A stretch of DNA of 34,509 nucleotides from an uncultured Roseburia sp. (GCA_947088675.1 CAMUHN010000035.1:1-34509); one strand, 5' to 3'. Counted from the stretch's first letter, positions 14,467-22,775 are shown. A program made the numbers and translations. The notes: generated by a model not told the origin, from the sequence alone.

Positions 14467-15636
14467 TTAGAAAATTCGTCTTACACAGATTGGTGAACGG
14501 TAATTAACACTGGAATACTTGATACCTGTCGACGGTGTGCTCGCATGTACAATCGTACCGTTTCCTACATAGATTGCCACATGTCCGCTGTAGCAGACGA
14601 TATCGCCCGGCTGCGCATCCCCCAGTCCGACTTCATACCCTACGCCGCGCAGCGCGCTTGAGGAGTGCGGAAGACCGATTCCGAAATTAGCATATACACT
14701 CATAACAAATCCGGAACAATCCGCCCCGTTTGTCAGGCTGGTGCCGCCATATACATATGGATTGCCGACAAACTGACCTGCAAAATTAGCGACTGCCTGT
14801 CCGTTTGATCCGCTCGGCGCATTGTATGTAGCTTTGCTCTTTCCGGAAGAAGCGGATGCGCTTTTTGCTGCATTCTTCGCTGCGCTCTTTCTTCTCGCAG
14901 CCTCTGCTGCTTCTGCCGCCGCTCTTCTCTCCGCCTCTTCTTTTGCAAGCCTTGCTTCTTCCTCGGCTTTTGATTCTGCATGTACATATTCCGTGGACAA
15001 AGAGACATAGTCTTTCGACACATACCCCTCTCCCTCTTCTGTCGTAACTTTTACCCAGCCGTCAATAGACTCGTCCAGCACGACAAGATCGTCCTCAATC
15101 GGAACCATTGTGAGAATGCCGGCTTCCGTTGTCGGCTCTCTTCTGACATATAAGGTTGTCGTATTTACCTTTGCATAACGCGTACTGACTTTCTTCGCCA
15201 GTTCCTCGTCGCCGGTAACGACATATTCACATTTTACATAGCCCTCCACGTTACCGGAGGCAATCTTATACCAGCCGTCGTCTGTAACCTCCAGTACAGT
15301 TGCCGCTGAGTTGTTGTAAAGTTTTCCGACTACCTCGCTCTCCGTATTTGTCTCGGTACGCACATTGACAAAATTGTCTACCTGTGCAATTGCAATATCG
15401 GCATATTCGGATTTTACAATCGGAACACCGTTTGCACTGACCTGTCCGACGCTCGCAAGCATACAGTCTGTCATTGCCATGGAGACGCCGACGGAAGCTC
15501 CCGCTCCCACGCCTGTCTCAATGACATCGGAAACGCCTGCAACCGGCGCTGCGTATGTATGTATCTCCGGATTGCAGAGGAACATCGCCCCTGCCATAAT
15601 ACCGCCCGTTATCCTCAATGCTATTTTTCTGTTCAT
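14467..15636 (-). CDS. SH3b-NlpC/P60 cell-wall hydrolase
   Basis: A 389-residue secreted endopeptidase expected to cut peptidoglycan stem peptides. It has a signal peptide at 1-30, two bacterial SH3 domains (about 80-140 and 150-215), an Ala/Glu/Lys-rich linker (about 220-270) and an NlpC/P60 domain. The domain has Cys in GADCSGFVMSVY and His in GHVAIYVGNG, followed by HAST. The start at 15636 has GGAGGG; an ATG ten codons upstream is weaker. A perfect consensus promoter and a WalR-like box precede it. It is monocistronic, ending in a very long hairpin. The family assignment is firm; bond specificity is inferred. Confidence 0.95.
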   Translation of the reverse strand: MNRKIALRITGGIMAGAMFLCNPEIHTYAAPVAGVSDVIETGVGAGASVGVSMAMTDCMLASVGQVSANGVPIVKSEYADIAIAQVDNFVNVRTETNTESEVVGKLYNNSAATVLEVTDDGWYKIASGNVEGYVKCEYVVTGDEELAKKVSTRYAKVNTTTLYVRREPTTEAGILTMVPIEDDLVVLDESIDGWVKVTTEEGEGYVSKDYVSLSTEYVHAESKAEEEARLAKEEAERRAAAEAAEAARRKSAAKNAAKSASASSGKSKATYNAPSGSNGQAVANFAGQFVGNPYVYGGTSLTNGADCSGFVMSVYANFGIGLPHSSSALRGVGYEVGLGDAQPGDIVCYSGHVAIYVGNGTIVHASTPSTGIKYSSVNYRSPICVRRIF

Positions 15637-15673
15637 AAATCCCTCCGTAGGATATTTCATTCGCATGTGATTT

Positions 15674-15690
15674 GTTACAACTTTGTTACA
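15674..15690 (-). promoter_or_regulatory. WalR (YycF)-like box
   Basis: TGTAAC-AAAGT-TGTAAC on the minus strand exactly fits TGTWAH-N5-TGTWAH, the site of the essential WalRK cell-wall regulator. It lies about 9-25 nt downstream of the predicted transcription start, a position that more often means repression. Confidence 0.6.
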
Positions 15691-15705
15691 ACTTTTTACG
15701 AAGCT

Positions 15706-15734
15706 ATTATAACAAAGCTGTCCTGTTCTGTCAA
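15706..15734 (-). promoter_or_regulatory. Consensus SigA promoter of the NlpC/P60 gene
   Basis: TTGACA (15729-15734), a 17-nt spacer and TATAAT (15706-15711) match the SigA consensus at all twelve positions. Confidence 0.9.
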
Positions 15735-15774
15735 CCGTTATTTTGGGACTAAATCAGATACAATGCGGCAGGCG

Positions 15775-15810
15775 GAAAAAAAGCCCGGGATCGCAGTGCT
15801 CCCGGACTTT
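15775..15810 (-). terminator. Intrinsic terminator of trxB
   Basis: AAGTCCGGGA (minus strand, near 15808) pairs with TCCCGGGCTT across a 9-nt loop, with one G-U pair, followed by a seven-T run. It is about 150 nt past the trxB stop; the stretch between shows no clear gene. Confidence 0.75.
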
Positions 15811-15963
15811 CTGTTCATACTTATTTCACAGTATCTTTACATTTTGGTAAGAAGGTCAGAAGAATTGGAGGGCTTTATGACACGCTCTCCCCGCCGATCT
15901 GTCAATCTTTTCCGGCTCATACTCTGCTTCTCATTTGTCTTTGGCGCTGCATGGAATCATCTG

Positions 15964-16866
15964 TCAGAGCATACGCTCTATGGATGTAATCGCATTTGCT
16001 CCGTCGGCCGCTGCGGTAATCACCTGGCGAAGCCGCTTTGTCCTGACGTCACCCGCCGCAAACACGCCAGTGCAGTCCGTGATGCAATCCTCTCCCGCTA
16101 TAATATAGCCGCCCTCATCCATCCCGACTTTTCCTTTGAACAGCTCCGTATTCGGGTGAAGGCCGACCGCAATAAAGATTCCGCTGACTGCTATGGTACT
16201 GTGTTCTTCTTTTTTTGTGTGAAAAAGCAAAAGTTCGGATACCTGTTCTTCTCCTTTGATCTCCTCCACTATGGTATCCCGGAAAATTTCAATATTTTTC
16301 GTTTTCTCTACCGCTTCCTGCAATATTTTTGCCCCGCGAAATACATCACGTCTGTGCACAAGATAAACTTTGCCGCAACCTCTGGCCAAAAACAGCGCAT
16401 CCTCCAGCGCCACATCGCCCCCGCCGACAACGGCGACATCTTTTCCGTGAAAAAAAGCTCCGTCGCAGGTTGCACAGTAAGAAACGCCTTTGCCCGAAAA
16501 CGCTTCCTCGCCTGCCGCATCCAGTTTCCGGTGCGAAGCTCCGGTTGCGATCAGAACTGTCCTGCTCTCATATGTCTGCTCCGTTGTAGTCACTTTCTTC
16601 ACATCACCAGAAAAATCAACGGAAACGACTTTCTCTGTCACACTCTTCATTCCCATTGCTTGTGCATGGGAACGAAACCTGTCTGCAAGGTCAAATCCTC
16701 CAATCCCGTGCAGGCCAGGATAATTGTCAACTTCACAGGTATTGACAATCTGACCGCCGCTAAACGGCGCCTTTTCAATCACCAGTACATCAAGTTTTGC
16801 CCGGTTTGCGTATATTGCGGCAGAAAGCCCTGCCGGCCCGCTTCCTATTATAATAACATCATACAT
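15964..16866 (-). CDS. trxB: Thioredoxin reductase
   Basis: A 300-residue FAD-dependent enzyme that reduces thioredoxin with NADPH. The FAD-binding GSGPAGLSAAIYA is at 8-20, the redox-active CATC at 131-134, the NAD(P)-binding GGGDVALE at 148-155, and the C-terminal FAD contact GVFAAGDVRTKRLRQVITAAADG is near 265-290. Length is typical. AAGGAG precedes the start. It is transcribed divergently from yjfB and ends in its own terminator. The residues after the second glycine motif do not clearly show NADPH or NADH preference. Confidence 0.96.
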   Translation of the reverse strand: MYDVIIIGSGPAGLSAAIYANRAKLDVLVIEKAPFSGGQIVNTCEVDNYPGLHGIGGFDLADRFRSHAQAMGMKSVTEKVVSVDFSGDVKKVTTTEQTYESRTVLIATGASHRKLDAAGEEAFSGKGVSYCATCDGAFFHGKDVAVVGGGDVALEDALFLARGCGKVYLVHRRDVFRGAKILQEAVEKTKNIEIFRDTIVEEIKGEEQVSELLLFHTKKEEHSTIAVSGIFIAVGLHPNTELFKGKVGMDEGGYIIAGEDCITDCTGVFAAGDVRTKRLRQVITAAADGANAITSIERML

Positions 16867-16895
16867 ATCTTGCTTTCTCCTTTTTTATGTTTGCC

Positions 16896-16924
16896 TTGCA
16901 TTTTAATCAGTGCTGTGCGATAAT
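16896..16924 (+). promoter_or_regulatory. Promoter of yjfB
   Basis: TTGCAT (16896-16901), a 17-nt spacer and GATAAT (16919-16924) with a TGC just upstream fit a SigA promoter. A SigD motility promoter (TAAA...GCCGATAA) is not well matched. Confidence 0.55.
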
Positions 16925-16955
16925 AGAATCAGATGAGAGGAAAGGTGGGATTTCT

Positions 16956-17150
16956 ATGGATATTGGAAATGTCAGTGCGGCACTCAGTTCTTTGTCTTTT
17001 GTGGACTCCGGTAGCCTTGCTGAAGCAGTCGGCACCGCAATGCTTTCAAAAGCGCTTGATTCAAACGAAGCTTACGGGAGCGCACTCACAAAAATGATGG
17101 AACAGTCTGTCACACCGGAACTTGGCGGCAATATTGATGTATATGCTTAA
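16956..17150 (+). CDS. YjfB family putative motility protein
   Basis: A 64-residue protein, MDIGNVSAALSSL...ALTKMMEQSVTPELGGNIDVYA, matching the small YjfB family by its length and the N-terminal segment. The family is named for association with motility genes, but its function is unknown. The start at 16956 follows GGTGGG; the frame is open 23 codons upstream through the promoter, which argues against a longer protein. It has its own promoter and a shared terminator with ridA. No flagellar gene is in this window. Confidence 0.8.
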   Translation: MDIGNVSAALSSLSFVDSGSLAEAVGTAMLSKALDSNEAYGSALTKMMEQSVTPELGGNIDVYA

Positions 17151-17247
17151 AAATCTGCATAAGGAAGCATGCCGCTTTATGGCTGCGTCCGGCTTAACGC
17201 CTGCGACAGATTTCATCGACCTTGCGTATATCATATGCCGCAATATG

Positions 17248-17293
17248 AAATATGTGAGATTACGCCGCCTTTATCAGCGTATCTCACATATTT
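17248..17293. terminator. Bidirectional terminator between yjfB and ridA
   Basis: AAATATGTGAGAT (17248-17260) pairs perfectly with ATCTCACATATTT (17281-17293); ACGC/GCGT extends the stem inside. TTTTAGTTTT follows on the plus strand, and AAAATA precedes the hairpin on the minus side. It probably ends both convergent transcripts. Confidence 0.75.
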
Positions 17294-17303
17294 TAGTTTT
17301 CCT

Positions 17304-17687
17304 CTATTGTTCTTTTTTATACGCGACCGCTTCTACCTCAATCAGTACATCTTTGGGAAGACGCGCCACTTCCACGCAGCTTCTCGCCGGGTAATCCTTT
17401 TCAAAAAATGTTTCGTATACCTCATTTATCAGCGTAAAATCATTCATTTCCTTTATAAATACCGTTGTCTTTACAATATCCGACATCGTACAGCCGGCCG
17501 CCTGCAGCAGATTTGCCAGATTCTCAAGCGCCTGTTTTGCCTGTGCAACAGACCCCTGCGGAATCTCCCCGGTAGCCGGTACAACCGGTATCACGCCGGA
17601 TGTAAAAACCAGATCGCCAATCCTGACTGCCTGCGAATATGGCCCGATTGCCTGGGGCGCTTTGTCTGTACTTATAATCTGTTTCAT
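17304..17687 (-). CDS. RidA family imine/enamine deaminase
   Basis: A 127-residue protein that hydrolyses reactive 2-aminoacrylate-type enamines made by PLP enzymes. Family marks are APQAIGPYSQAVRIGDLVFTSGVIP, GDSVAQAKQALENL-like helix sequence and ARSCVEVARLPKDVLIEVEAVAYK. The substrate-binding Arg is in PARSCVEV. The length is normal for the trimeric family. It starts inside the stop of cvfB (ATGA, 4-nt overlap) with GGAGG in that gene's end, so it is the last gene of the thioesterase-cvfB-ridA operon. Confidence 0.93.
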   Translation of the reverse strand: MKQIISTDKAPQAIGPYSQAVRIGDLVFTSGVIPVVPATGEIPQGSVAQAKQALENLANLLQAAGCTMSDIVKTTVFIKEMNDFTLINEVYETFFEKDYPARSCVEVARLPKDVLIEVEAVAYKKEQ

Positions 17688-18538
17688 AATAAACCTCCGT
17701 TTTCATTTATTTTTGTGATCGCATTCTCTGAAATCTCAATGCGGCGCTCCTTGTAAAGTTTCCCAACCGCACGCTTAAATGCGCTTTTGCTCAGTCCCAT
17801 CTCCCGTTTGATTACTTCCGGCGATGCCTTGTCGTTAAAAGGCAGTCTGCCGTTATATGCTTCCATGCGTCTCATTACTTTTTCTGCGTCCTCATCCATC
17901 TGCAGCCAGGCTTCTTTGCGCAGCGTAAGATCCAGTTTTCCGTCCGGTTTCACATTTGTCACCCTTGCCTGTACGACATCACCGATTTTTCGTTTTCTGC
18001 AGTCCTCATGTGACGGAATCATCGCGGAATAGAGGTCGTCCACCGCTATAAACGTTCCGAAATCATGACCAAACTCATAAATTCTTCCCTGTACGGTATC
18101 CCCCGCATGATACGGAGAATCGCGCTTCAACAAATGATACAGATTCCGCATACTGGCGCCAAGCCGTCTGCTCTTGTCTATATAGAGCGTCACCAGAATT
18201 TCCATTCCCGGCAAAATTTTTGCAGTCATCTCTTTGTATGGAAGAAACAGATCTTTTTCCAGTCCCCAGTCCAAAAATGCGCCGATCTCTCCAACCTCTC
18301 GCACTGTCAATACTGCAATTTTTCCAAGCGTCAGCTTCGGGCTGTTTGTCGTTGCTATCAGTCGGTCTTTGGAATCTCTGTACAGAAACACCTCCAGTTC
18401 ATCCCCGATTTCCGTTCCGTTGGGAACCTGCCGGATCGGAAGAAGCACCCGCTCCTCATCCCCGGGATGTACCGCAAGATAGATTCCGAAATCCAGTTTT
18501 TTTACAACTGTCAGTTTCTGATATTCACCCAGTTTCAT
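17684..18538 (-). CDS. cvfB: CvfB-like S1 RNA-binding protein (YitL-like)
   Basis: A 284-residue protein with tandem S1-type OB folds. The first begins QKLTVVKKLDFGIYLA, the second GKIAVLTVREVGEIGAFLDWGLEKDLFLPYKEM, and the third GDTVQGRIYEFGHDFGTFIAVDDLYSAMIPSHE. A C-terminal winged helix follows (GLSKSAFKRAVGKLYKERRIEI). This is the architecture of Staphylococcus CvfB, which binds RNA and influences virulence gene expression. Here a general post-transcriptional role is inferred. It starts 1 nt after the thioesterase stop, with GGAGG inside that gene. Confidence 0.9.
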   Translation of the reverse strand: MKLGEYQKLTVVKKLDFGIYLAVHPGDEERVLLPIRQVPNGTEIGDELEVFLYRDSKDRLIATTNSPKLTLGKIAVLTVREVGEIGAFLDWGLEKDLFLPYKEMTAKILPGMEILVTLYIDKSRRLGASMRNLYHLLKRDSPYHAGDTVQGRIYEFGHDFGTFIAVDDLYSAMIPSHEDCRKRKIGDVVQARVTNVKPDGKLDLTLRKEAWLQMDEDAEKVMRRMEAYNGRLPFNDKASPEVIKREMGLSKSAFKRAVGKLYKERRIEISENAITKINENGGLL

Positions 18539-18539
18539 C

Positions 18540-19277
18540 TTATCCTCCCGCCGTTTTCCGAATCATTTCTGAAGAAAAAGAAATCACCGCATACGGATTT
18601 TTCTCTCTGTCACTCAAAAGCACTGTCACATTATTGTTCTCTCTGCTGACCGCCGGACAAATCATATCGCCAAGTTTTGCCGCTTTTTTGTACTCGGCGC
18701 GAAGACCGGTGACTTTAAAATCGTCCGGAAGATACTCCATTGCCACCTGGATATATTTGCTGTTATTCATATGGTGGTTGGTATCAATATAATATCCCAC
18801 AACCGGAACCGGCTCCTTTTCGTCGCTGCTTTGCGGTATCGTTATTTTGCGCTCTGCCCACGTTCCCGCAAGCGGCTCACGGAACGCATCATGATATGCA
18901 TCCACCAGCTCCCCGCTGATCCTTTGAGGCCGCATTTTTGCGGTATCCAAAAATACCCAGACAGAATTTGCCTTTGCAATCACAGCTCCGTTTTCCTCGC
19001 AGGCCGCAAAATTGCGATACCCGTAAAAACCCTTAAAACCATACGGCCAGGTGGAAATACGGATTGTCTCATTAAACTGCGGATAGCGCAGAATTTCAAT
19101 CTGCCATGAGGAAAGCACCCAGGCAGCCTGTTTTTTAGCCAGATAATCCACGCCAATTCCTAATTCTTCTGATTCAAACGTACAACAGTCCTGAAAATAA
19201 TCCAGAAGTGAAGATAAAAGCAGCTCTTTGCTGCTGTCAACTTCACTGTAACGTATTCTGTTATTTATTGTATACAT
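18540..19277 (-). CDS. Acyl-ACP thioesterase
   Basis: A 245-residue double hot-dog enzyme that releases free fatty acids from acyl carrier protein. The family start YSEVDSSKELLLSSLLDYFQDC and the segment SSWQIEILRYPQFNETIRISTWPYGFKGFYGYRNF are present. The TNHHMNNSKY motif supplies the Asn and His of the catalytic N-x-H as in plant FatA/FatB. Chain-length preference cannot be read from sequence. AGGAGAG precedes the start, and a promoter with TTGCGG-17 nt-TATAAT lies 21 nt upstream. First gene of an operon with cvfB and ridA. Confidence 0.92.
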   Translation of the reverse strand: MYTINNRIRYSEVDSSKELLLSSLLDYFQDCCTFESEELGIGVDYLAKKQAAWVLSSWQIEILRYPQFNETIRISTWPYGFKGFYGYRNFAACEENGAVIAKANSVWVFLDTAKMRPQRISGELVDAYHDAFREPLAGTWAERKITIPQSSDEKEPVPVVGYYIDTNHHMNNSKYIQVAMEYLPDDFKVTGLRAEYKKAAKLGDMICPAVSRENNNVTVLLSDREKNPYAVISFSSEMIRKTAGG

Positions 19278-19297
19278 ATAACTCTCCTGTCCCCGCC

Positions 19298-19326
19298 ATT
19301 ATAAACCCAATTCTTTTTTCCCGCAA
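19298..19326 (-). promoter_or_regulatory. Promoter of the thioesterase operon
   Basis: TTGCGG (19321-19326), 17 nt, then TATAAT (19298-19303). The leader is short, about 14 nt. Confidence 0.6.
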
Positions 19327-19358
19327 GAAAAATTTTCTTTTTTTGGCGTATCCTGTCA

Positions 19359-19388
19359 GGGAAAGAAAATTTTCCCTTTTTTCTTTTT
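19359..19388 (+). terminator. Terminator-like hairpin between divergent genes
   Basis: GGGAAA (19359-19364) pairs with TTTCCC (19371-19376) and is followed by TTTTTTCTTTTT on the plus strand. It lies before the hlyIII promoter, where no upstream plus-strand gene is known. It could block antisense transcription into hlyIII. Confidence 0.35.
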
Positions 19389-19401
19389 ATAAATATTTTA
19401 T

Positions 19402-19430
19402 TTGACATCCGCACATAATAGGCGTAGTAT
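19402..19430 (+). promoter_or_regulatory. Promoter of hlyIII
   Basis: TTGACA (19402-19407), a 17-nt spacer and TAGTAT (19425-19430). In the leader, GGTATA-ACAAC-TATACC (19466-19482) is a perfect 6-bp inverted repeat that could be an operator or hairpin. Confidence 0.65.
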
Positions 19431-19504
19431 ATTATAACAAGTAGTTTTAAAAACCATATATCAAAGGTATAACAACTATACCAAAAGGAAAGGGCGGGAT
19501 TTCA

Positions 19505-20155
19505 ATGTTAAAAGCAATTCGTGAACCCGGAAGCGCACTCACTCATTTTTGTGCATTGGTACTGGCAGCGCTTGCTACAGCACCTCTTCTTGTGAAAGCA
19601 GGCATGACCAATAATACGCTATGCGTAAACTCTATGGTAATTTTCATGGGTAGCATGCTGCTTCTCTATGGTGCAAGTACGCTCTACCACTCTGTGCGCG
19701 TTCCGCAAAAAATACTGCGCCTGTTCAAAAAAGCGGATCATATGATGATTTTTGTCCTGATCGCCGGCTCCTATACGCCGGTCTGTCTGATTGTACTGGG
19801 CGGTAAGACAGGCTCTGTCCTCTTTTCCGCTGTCTGGGGAATTGCAGCTGCAGGTATGCTGATCAAAGCATTTTGGGTTACCTGTCCGAAATGGTTTTCT
19901 TCTATTATATATATCGCAATGGGATGGGTCTGCGTATTTGTATTCGGCCCTCTGTTACATGTACTCCCGGTTGCGGCTTTTCTCTGGCTTCTGGCAGGCG
20001 GCATCCTCTATACGGCAGGCGGCGTTATCTATGCGCTGAAACTTTCCGTATTTAACGCCAAACACCAATATTTCGGCTCTCATGAGATTTTCCACCTCTT
20101 CGTAATGGGAGGAAGCATCTGCCATTTTATCTTCATGTATTTTTATGTCGCGTAA
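19505..20155 (+). CDS. Hemolysin III family (PAQR) membrane protein
   Basis: A 216-residue protein with seven predicted helices. The metal-site residues of the PAQR/TrhA family are present: REPGSALTH near the N-terminus, STLYHS at the end of helix 2, KKADHMMIF, and SHEIFHLFVM near the C-terminus. Members have been tied to membrane homeostasis; haemolysis is not a safe inference. The start at 19505 follows AAAGGGCGGG. It is one of three plus-strand genes and its TAA directly abuts the metH stop on the other strand, with no terminator between. Confidence 0.93.
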   Translation: MLKAIREPGSALTHFCALVLAALATAPLLVKAGMTNNTLCVNSMVIFMGSMLLLYGASTLYHSVRVPQKILRLFKKADHMMIFVLIAGSYTPVCLIVLGGKTGSVLFSAVWGIAAAGMLIKAFWVTCPKWFSSIIYIAMGWVCVFVFGPLLHVLPVAAFLWLLAGGILYTAGGVIYALKLSVFNAKHQYFGSHEIFHLFVMGGSICHFIFMYFYVA

Positions 20156-22642
20156 TTACGTTGATTCGGAGAGCAGCCGTTCTACCAGACGCACACATTC
20201 GGCCGCGTCCTTAGAATAACCGTCAGCTCCAATCTCTTTCGCAAAGCTCTCGGTTATTGCGGCGCCGCCGATTACGATCCTTGCGGTGCACCCCTTTTCT
20301 TTTGCAACGGCTACCACGTCTTTCATACGCATCATTGTCGTAGTCATCAGTGCGGAAAGTCCGATTACTTTTGCACCCTCCCGCATCGCTGTCTCAACAA
20401 TCACATCAGCCGGAACATCTTTTCCAAGATCTGTCACACGATATCCGTAATTTTTCAGCATCAACACGACAAGATTTTTTCCGATATCGTGAATATCACC
20501 CTCCACGGTTGCAACTACAATCTTTGCTTTCTCCTCCCGGTTGGCCTGTTTTAGCATCGGTTCCAGATATTCGATTGCCAGTTTCATCGTGTTGGCCGAC
20601 GAAATAAGCTGCGGAAGAAAATATTTCTGTTGTTCGAAGAGCGCGCCTACTTCGTTGATCGCGGCAATCAACTGCCCGTTTATCACTTCCTCCGGCTTAC
20701 TCCCACGAGCCAGCTCATCTCTTACCTCGTCAATGATGCTGTTTTTATTTCCCTTTAAGACAGCCTCATAAACGGGCGTATTCTTTGCAGCGGCTTCTGA
20801 AGCGTCCGCACCGCGGCCAATGTCTGTTTTTCCGGCGGCTTTTCCTGCCCCGGACTTTCCTGCCGCAGGCAGACAGACGCGCTCCATCCCCTCATATTTC
20901 TCTGACAGGAAATTCATACGGTCAATATAGCGTATATCGCTTCCTTTTTTTGCGAGCAGCAGATCGGACGCATATGCCGCGTTCATCAAAAGTTCCTGCG
21001 ACGGATTTGCAATTGCCATCGTCAGCCCGTTTGCAATCGCCATCGTCAAAAAGGCTGCGTTGACATAGCTGCGTTCCGGCAGACCGAACGAAATATTGGA
21101 TAACCCGCAGACGGTCGGCAGCCCAAGTTTTTCACTGCAGTACGCAAATGTCCGAAAGCAGTCCAGCGCCGCATTCGGATTCGCCCCGACTGTCGCGACA
21201 AGTCCGTCCACAATGATATCTTCTTTTTTCATGCCGGCTGCAACTGCCCGTTCCATCACATCCCGTATGATCTTATGTTTCTGCTCCGTATCTTCCGGCA
21301 GTCCCTCGTCTGAGAGGGGCAGCAGAATAAACATTGCTCCGTATTTTACGGCAACCGGGAGCAGCTTCTCTATTTTTTCATGCTCCATGGAAATAGAATT
21401 GATCAATGCACGCCCCGGATAAATACGGAGCGCAGCCTCAATTACCTCCGTATAGCTGGAGTCGATACAAAGCGGGCAGTCCGACGCGGATGTAACTTCA
21501 TAAACTGCCTCTAACATCATCTGTTTCTCGTCAATTCCGTTCATACCCATATTAATATCCAGAATTGCGGCTCCGTTTTCCTCCTGCTCCATCGCCATCT
21601 GACGCACAAGGTCAAGTTTTCCGGCGCGAAGCTCTGCCTGCAGTTTCTTTTTTCCGGTCGGGTTAATGCGCTCCCCAATCACAAAAAACCTGTCCCCGGC
21701 TACAATTTCAACGCTTTTGCGCTCCGATGCAAGCACGCGTCTAAAACGCTGCAGCGGCTTTTGGGGCGCTATCCCTTTCACCGCATCTTTTAATGCGCGG
21801 ATATGCGCAGGCGTAGTGCCACAGCAGCCGCCAATGATCGAAACGCCTGCACGGACAAGCTCTCTTCCCGCAGCGGCAAATTCTTCCGGCTCCATGCGGT
21901 AGATCGTAACGCCGTTTTCCAATTCCGGCATTCCTGCATTCGGCTTTGCAAGAATCGGCACTGCCGCATATTCCGCCATTTCTTTCACGGGCCCCAACAT
22001 GTCATACGGCCCGGTCGAGCAGTTCATTCCGACCGCGTCTGCGCCAAGGCTCTGCAGTACAACGACAGCCGTTTTGGGGTCCGTCCCGTATAATGTCCTG
22101 CCGTCCTCATTATAGGTCAGCGAGACAAGTACCGGCAGATCACATGTCTCGCGTACCGCCAGAACTGCCGCCCGGCATTCCTGCAGGCTCATCATTGTCT
22201 CCACAAAAAACAGATCGGCTCCCGCATCTGCAATCACGCGCACCTGCTCTTTGTAAATCTGCACCAGTTCCTCAAAGAGCATCTCTCCGAGCGGATATAG
22301 CTGCCGGCCTGTCATCGTCAGATCCCCGGCTACAAAAGCCTGTTTGCCCGCCGCCTGCTTTGAGAGTGCAACCAGCTGCCTGTTTATCTCTTCCAGTTTA
22401 TTTTCCAGCCCGTATTCCGCCAATTTGATTCGATTCGCCGTAAAAGTCGGCGCCAGCAGGATGTTGGCGCCCGCCTGCACATACTGTCTCTGCAGATCCG
22501 TCAGCACGGCGGGATGTTCTATGATCCACTGCTCCGGACAGACGCCGATTGGCATCCCCGCTTTCTGCAGGTTTGTACCCGTTGCACCGTCGAGTAAGAG
22601 CACGCCTTTTTTCTGTAAATTCTCAAAATCTTTTTTCGTCAT
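20156..22642 (-). CDS. metH: B12-dependent methionine synthase lacking the reactivation domain
   Basis: An 828-residue protein that transfers methyl from methyl-tetrahydrofolate through cobalamin to homocysteine. The homocysteine domain (1-290) has the zinc cysteines Cys208 and Cys273-Cys274. The pterin domain (about 320-590) begins FFVIGERINPTGKKKL. An Ala/Gly-rich linker precedes the cobalamin cap and Rossmann domains (about 610-828), with DIHDIG as the cobalt-binding DxHxxG. The C-terminal S-adenosylmethionine reactivation domain of E. coli MetH (1227 residues) is absent, as in many Clostridia, so a separate reactivase is expected elsewhere. GGAGG sets the start. No B12 or SAM riboswitch is visible upstream. 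Confidence 0.95.
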   Translation of the reverse strand: MTKKDFENLQKKGVLLLDGATGTNLQKAGMPIGVCPEQWIIEHPAVLTDLQRQYVQAGANILLAPTFTANRIKLAEYGLENKLEEINRQLVALSKQAAGKQAFVAGDLTMTGRQLYPLGEMLFEELVQIYKEQVRVIADAGADLFFVETMMSLQECRAAVLAVRETCDLPVLVSLTYNEDGRTLYGTDPKTAVVVLQSLGADAVGMNCSTGPYDMLGPVKEMAEYAAVPILAKPNAGMPELENGVTIYRMEPEEFAAAGRELVRAGVSIIGGCCGTTPAHIRALKDAVKGIAPQKPLQRFRRVLASERKSVEIVAGDRFFVIGERINPTGKKKLQAELRAGKLDLVRQMAMEQEENGAAILDINMGMNGIDEKQMMLEAVYEVTSASDCPLCIDSSYTEVIEAALRIYPGRALINSISMEHEKIEKLLPVAVKYGAMFILLPLSDEGLPEDTEQKHKIIRDVMERAVAAGMKKEDIIVDGLVATVGANPNAALDCFRTFAYCSEKLGLPTVCGLSNISFGLPERSYVNAAFLTMAIANGLTMAIANPSQELLMNAAYASDLLLAKKGSDIRYIDRMNFLSEKYEGMERVCLPAAGKSGAGKAAGKTDIGRGADASEAAAKNTPVYEAVLKGNKNSIIDEVRDELARGSKPEEVINGQLIAAINEVGALFEQQKYFLPQLISSANTMKLAIEYLEPMLKQANREEKAKIVVATVEGDIHDIGKNLVVLMLKNYGYRVTDLGKDVPADVIVETAMREGAKVIGLSALMTTTMMRMKDVVAVAKEKGCTARIVIGGAAITESFAKEIGADGYSKDAAECVRLVERLLSEST

Positions 22643-22699
22643 ATCATATCCTCCGCATCCCGCTATCGCCAGATTTTAATTTGTTTCATTCTGATGTGC

Positions 22700-22728
22700 A
22701 TTTTACCATTTTTGTTTTACGTGTGCAA
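22700..22728 (-). promoter_or_regulatory. Promoter of metH
   Basis: TTGCAC (22723-22728), 17 nt, TAAAAT (22700-22705). The leader of about 50 nt is too short for a typical riboswitch. Confidence 0.6.
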
Positions 22729-22746
22729 CAATATTACGCAGCAGTC

Positions 22747-22775
22747 TTGTCTTTTTCACTCAAACAGGGTATAAT
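22747..22775 (+). promoter_or_regulatory. Promoter of the HAD phosphatase gene
   Basis: TTGTCT (22747-22752), 17 nt, TATAAT (22770-22775), with about 20 nt of leader to the ATG. Divergent from the metH promoter. Confidence 0.7.

Noticed and set aside
15559-16923. A 454-codon plus-strand open frame, with GGAGGGCTTT before an internal ATG near 15878
   Set aside because: It lies antisense to trxB for 900 bases, has biased shadow composition and matches no family. The ribosome-binding-like site is probably chance.
17169-17756. Plus-strand open frame of 195 codons over ridA
   Set aside because: It overlaps the strong bidirectional terminator and ridA on the other strand and has no family resemblance.
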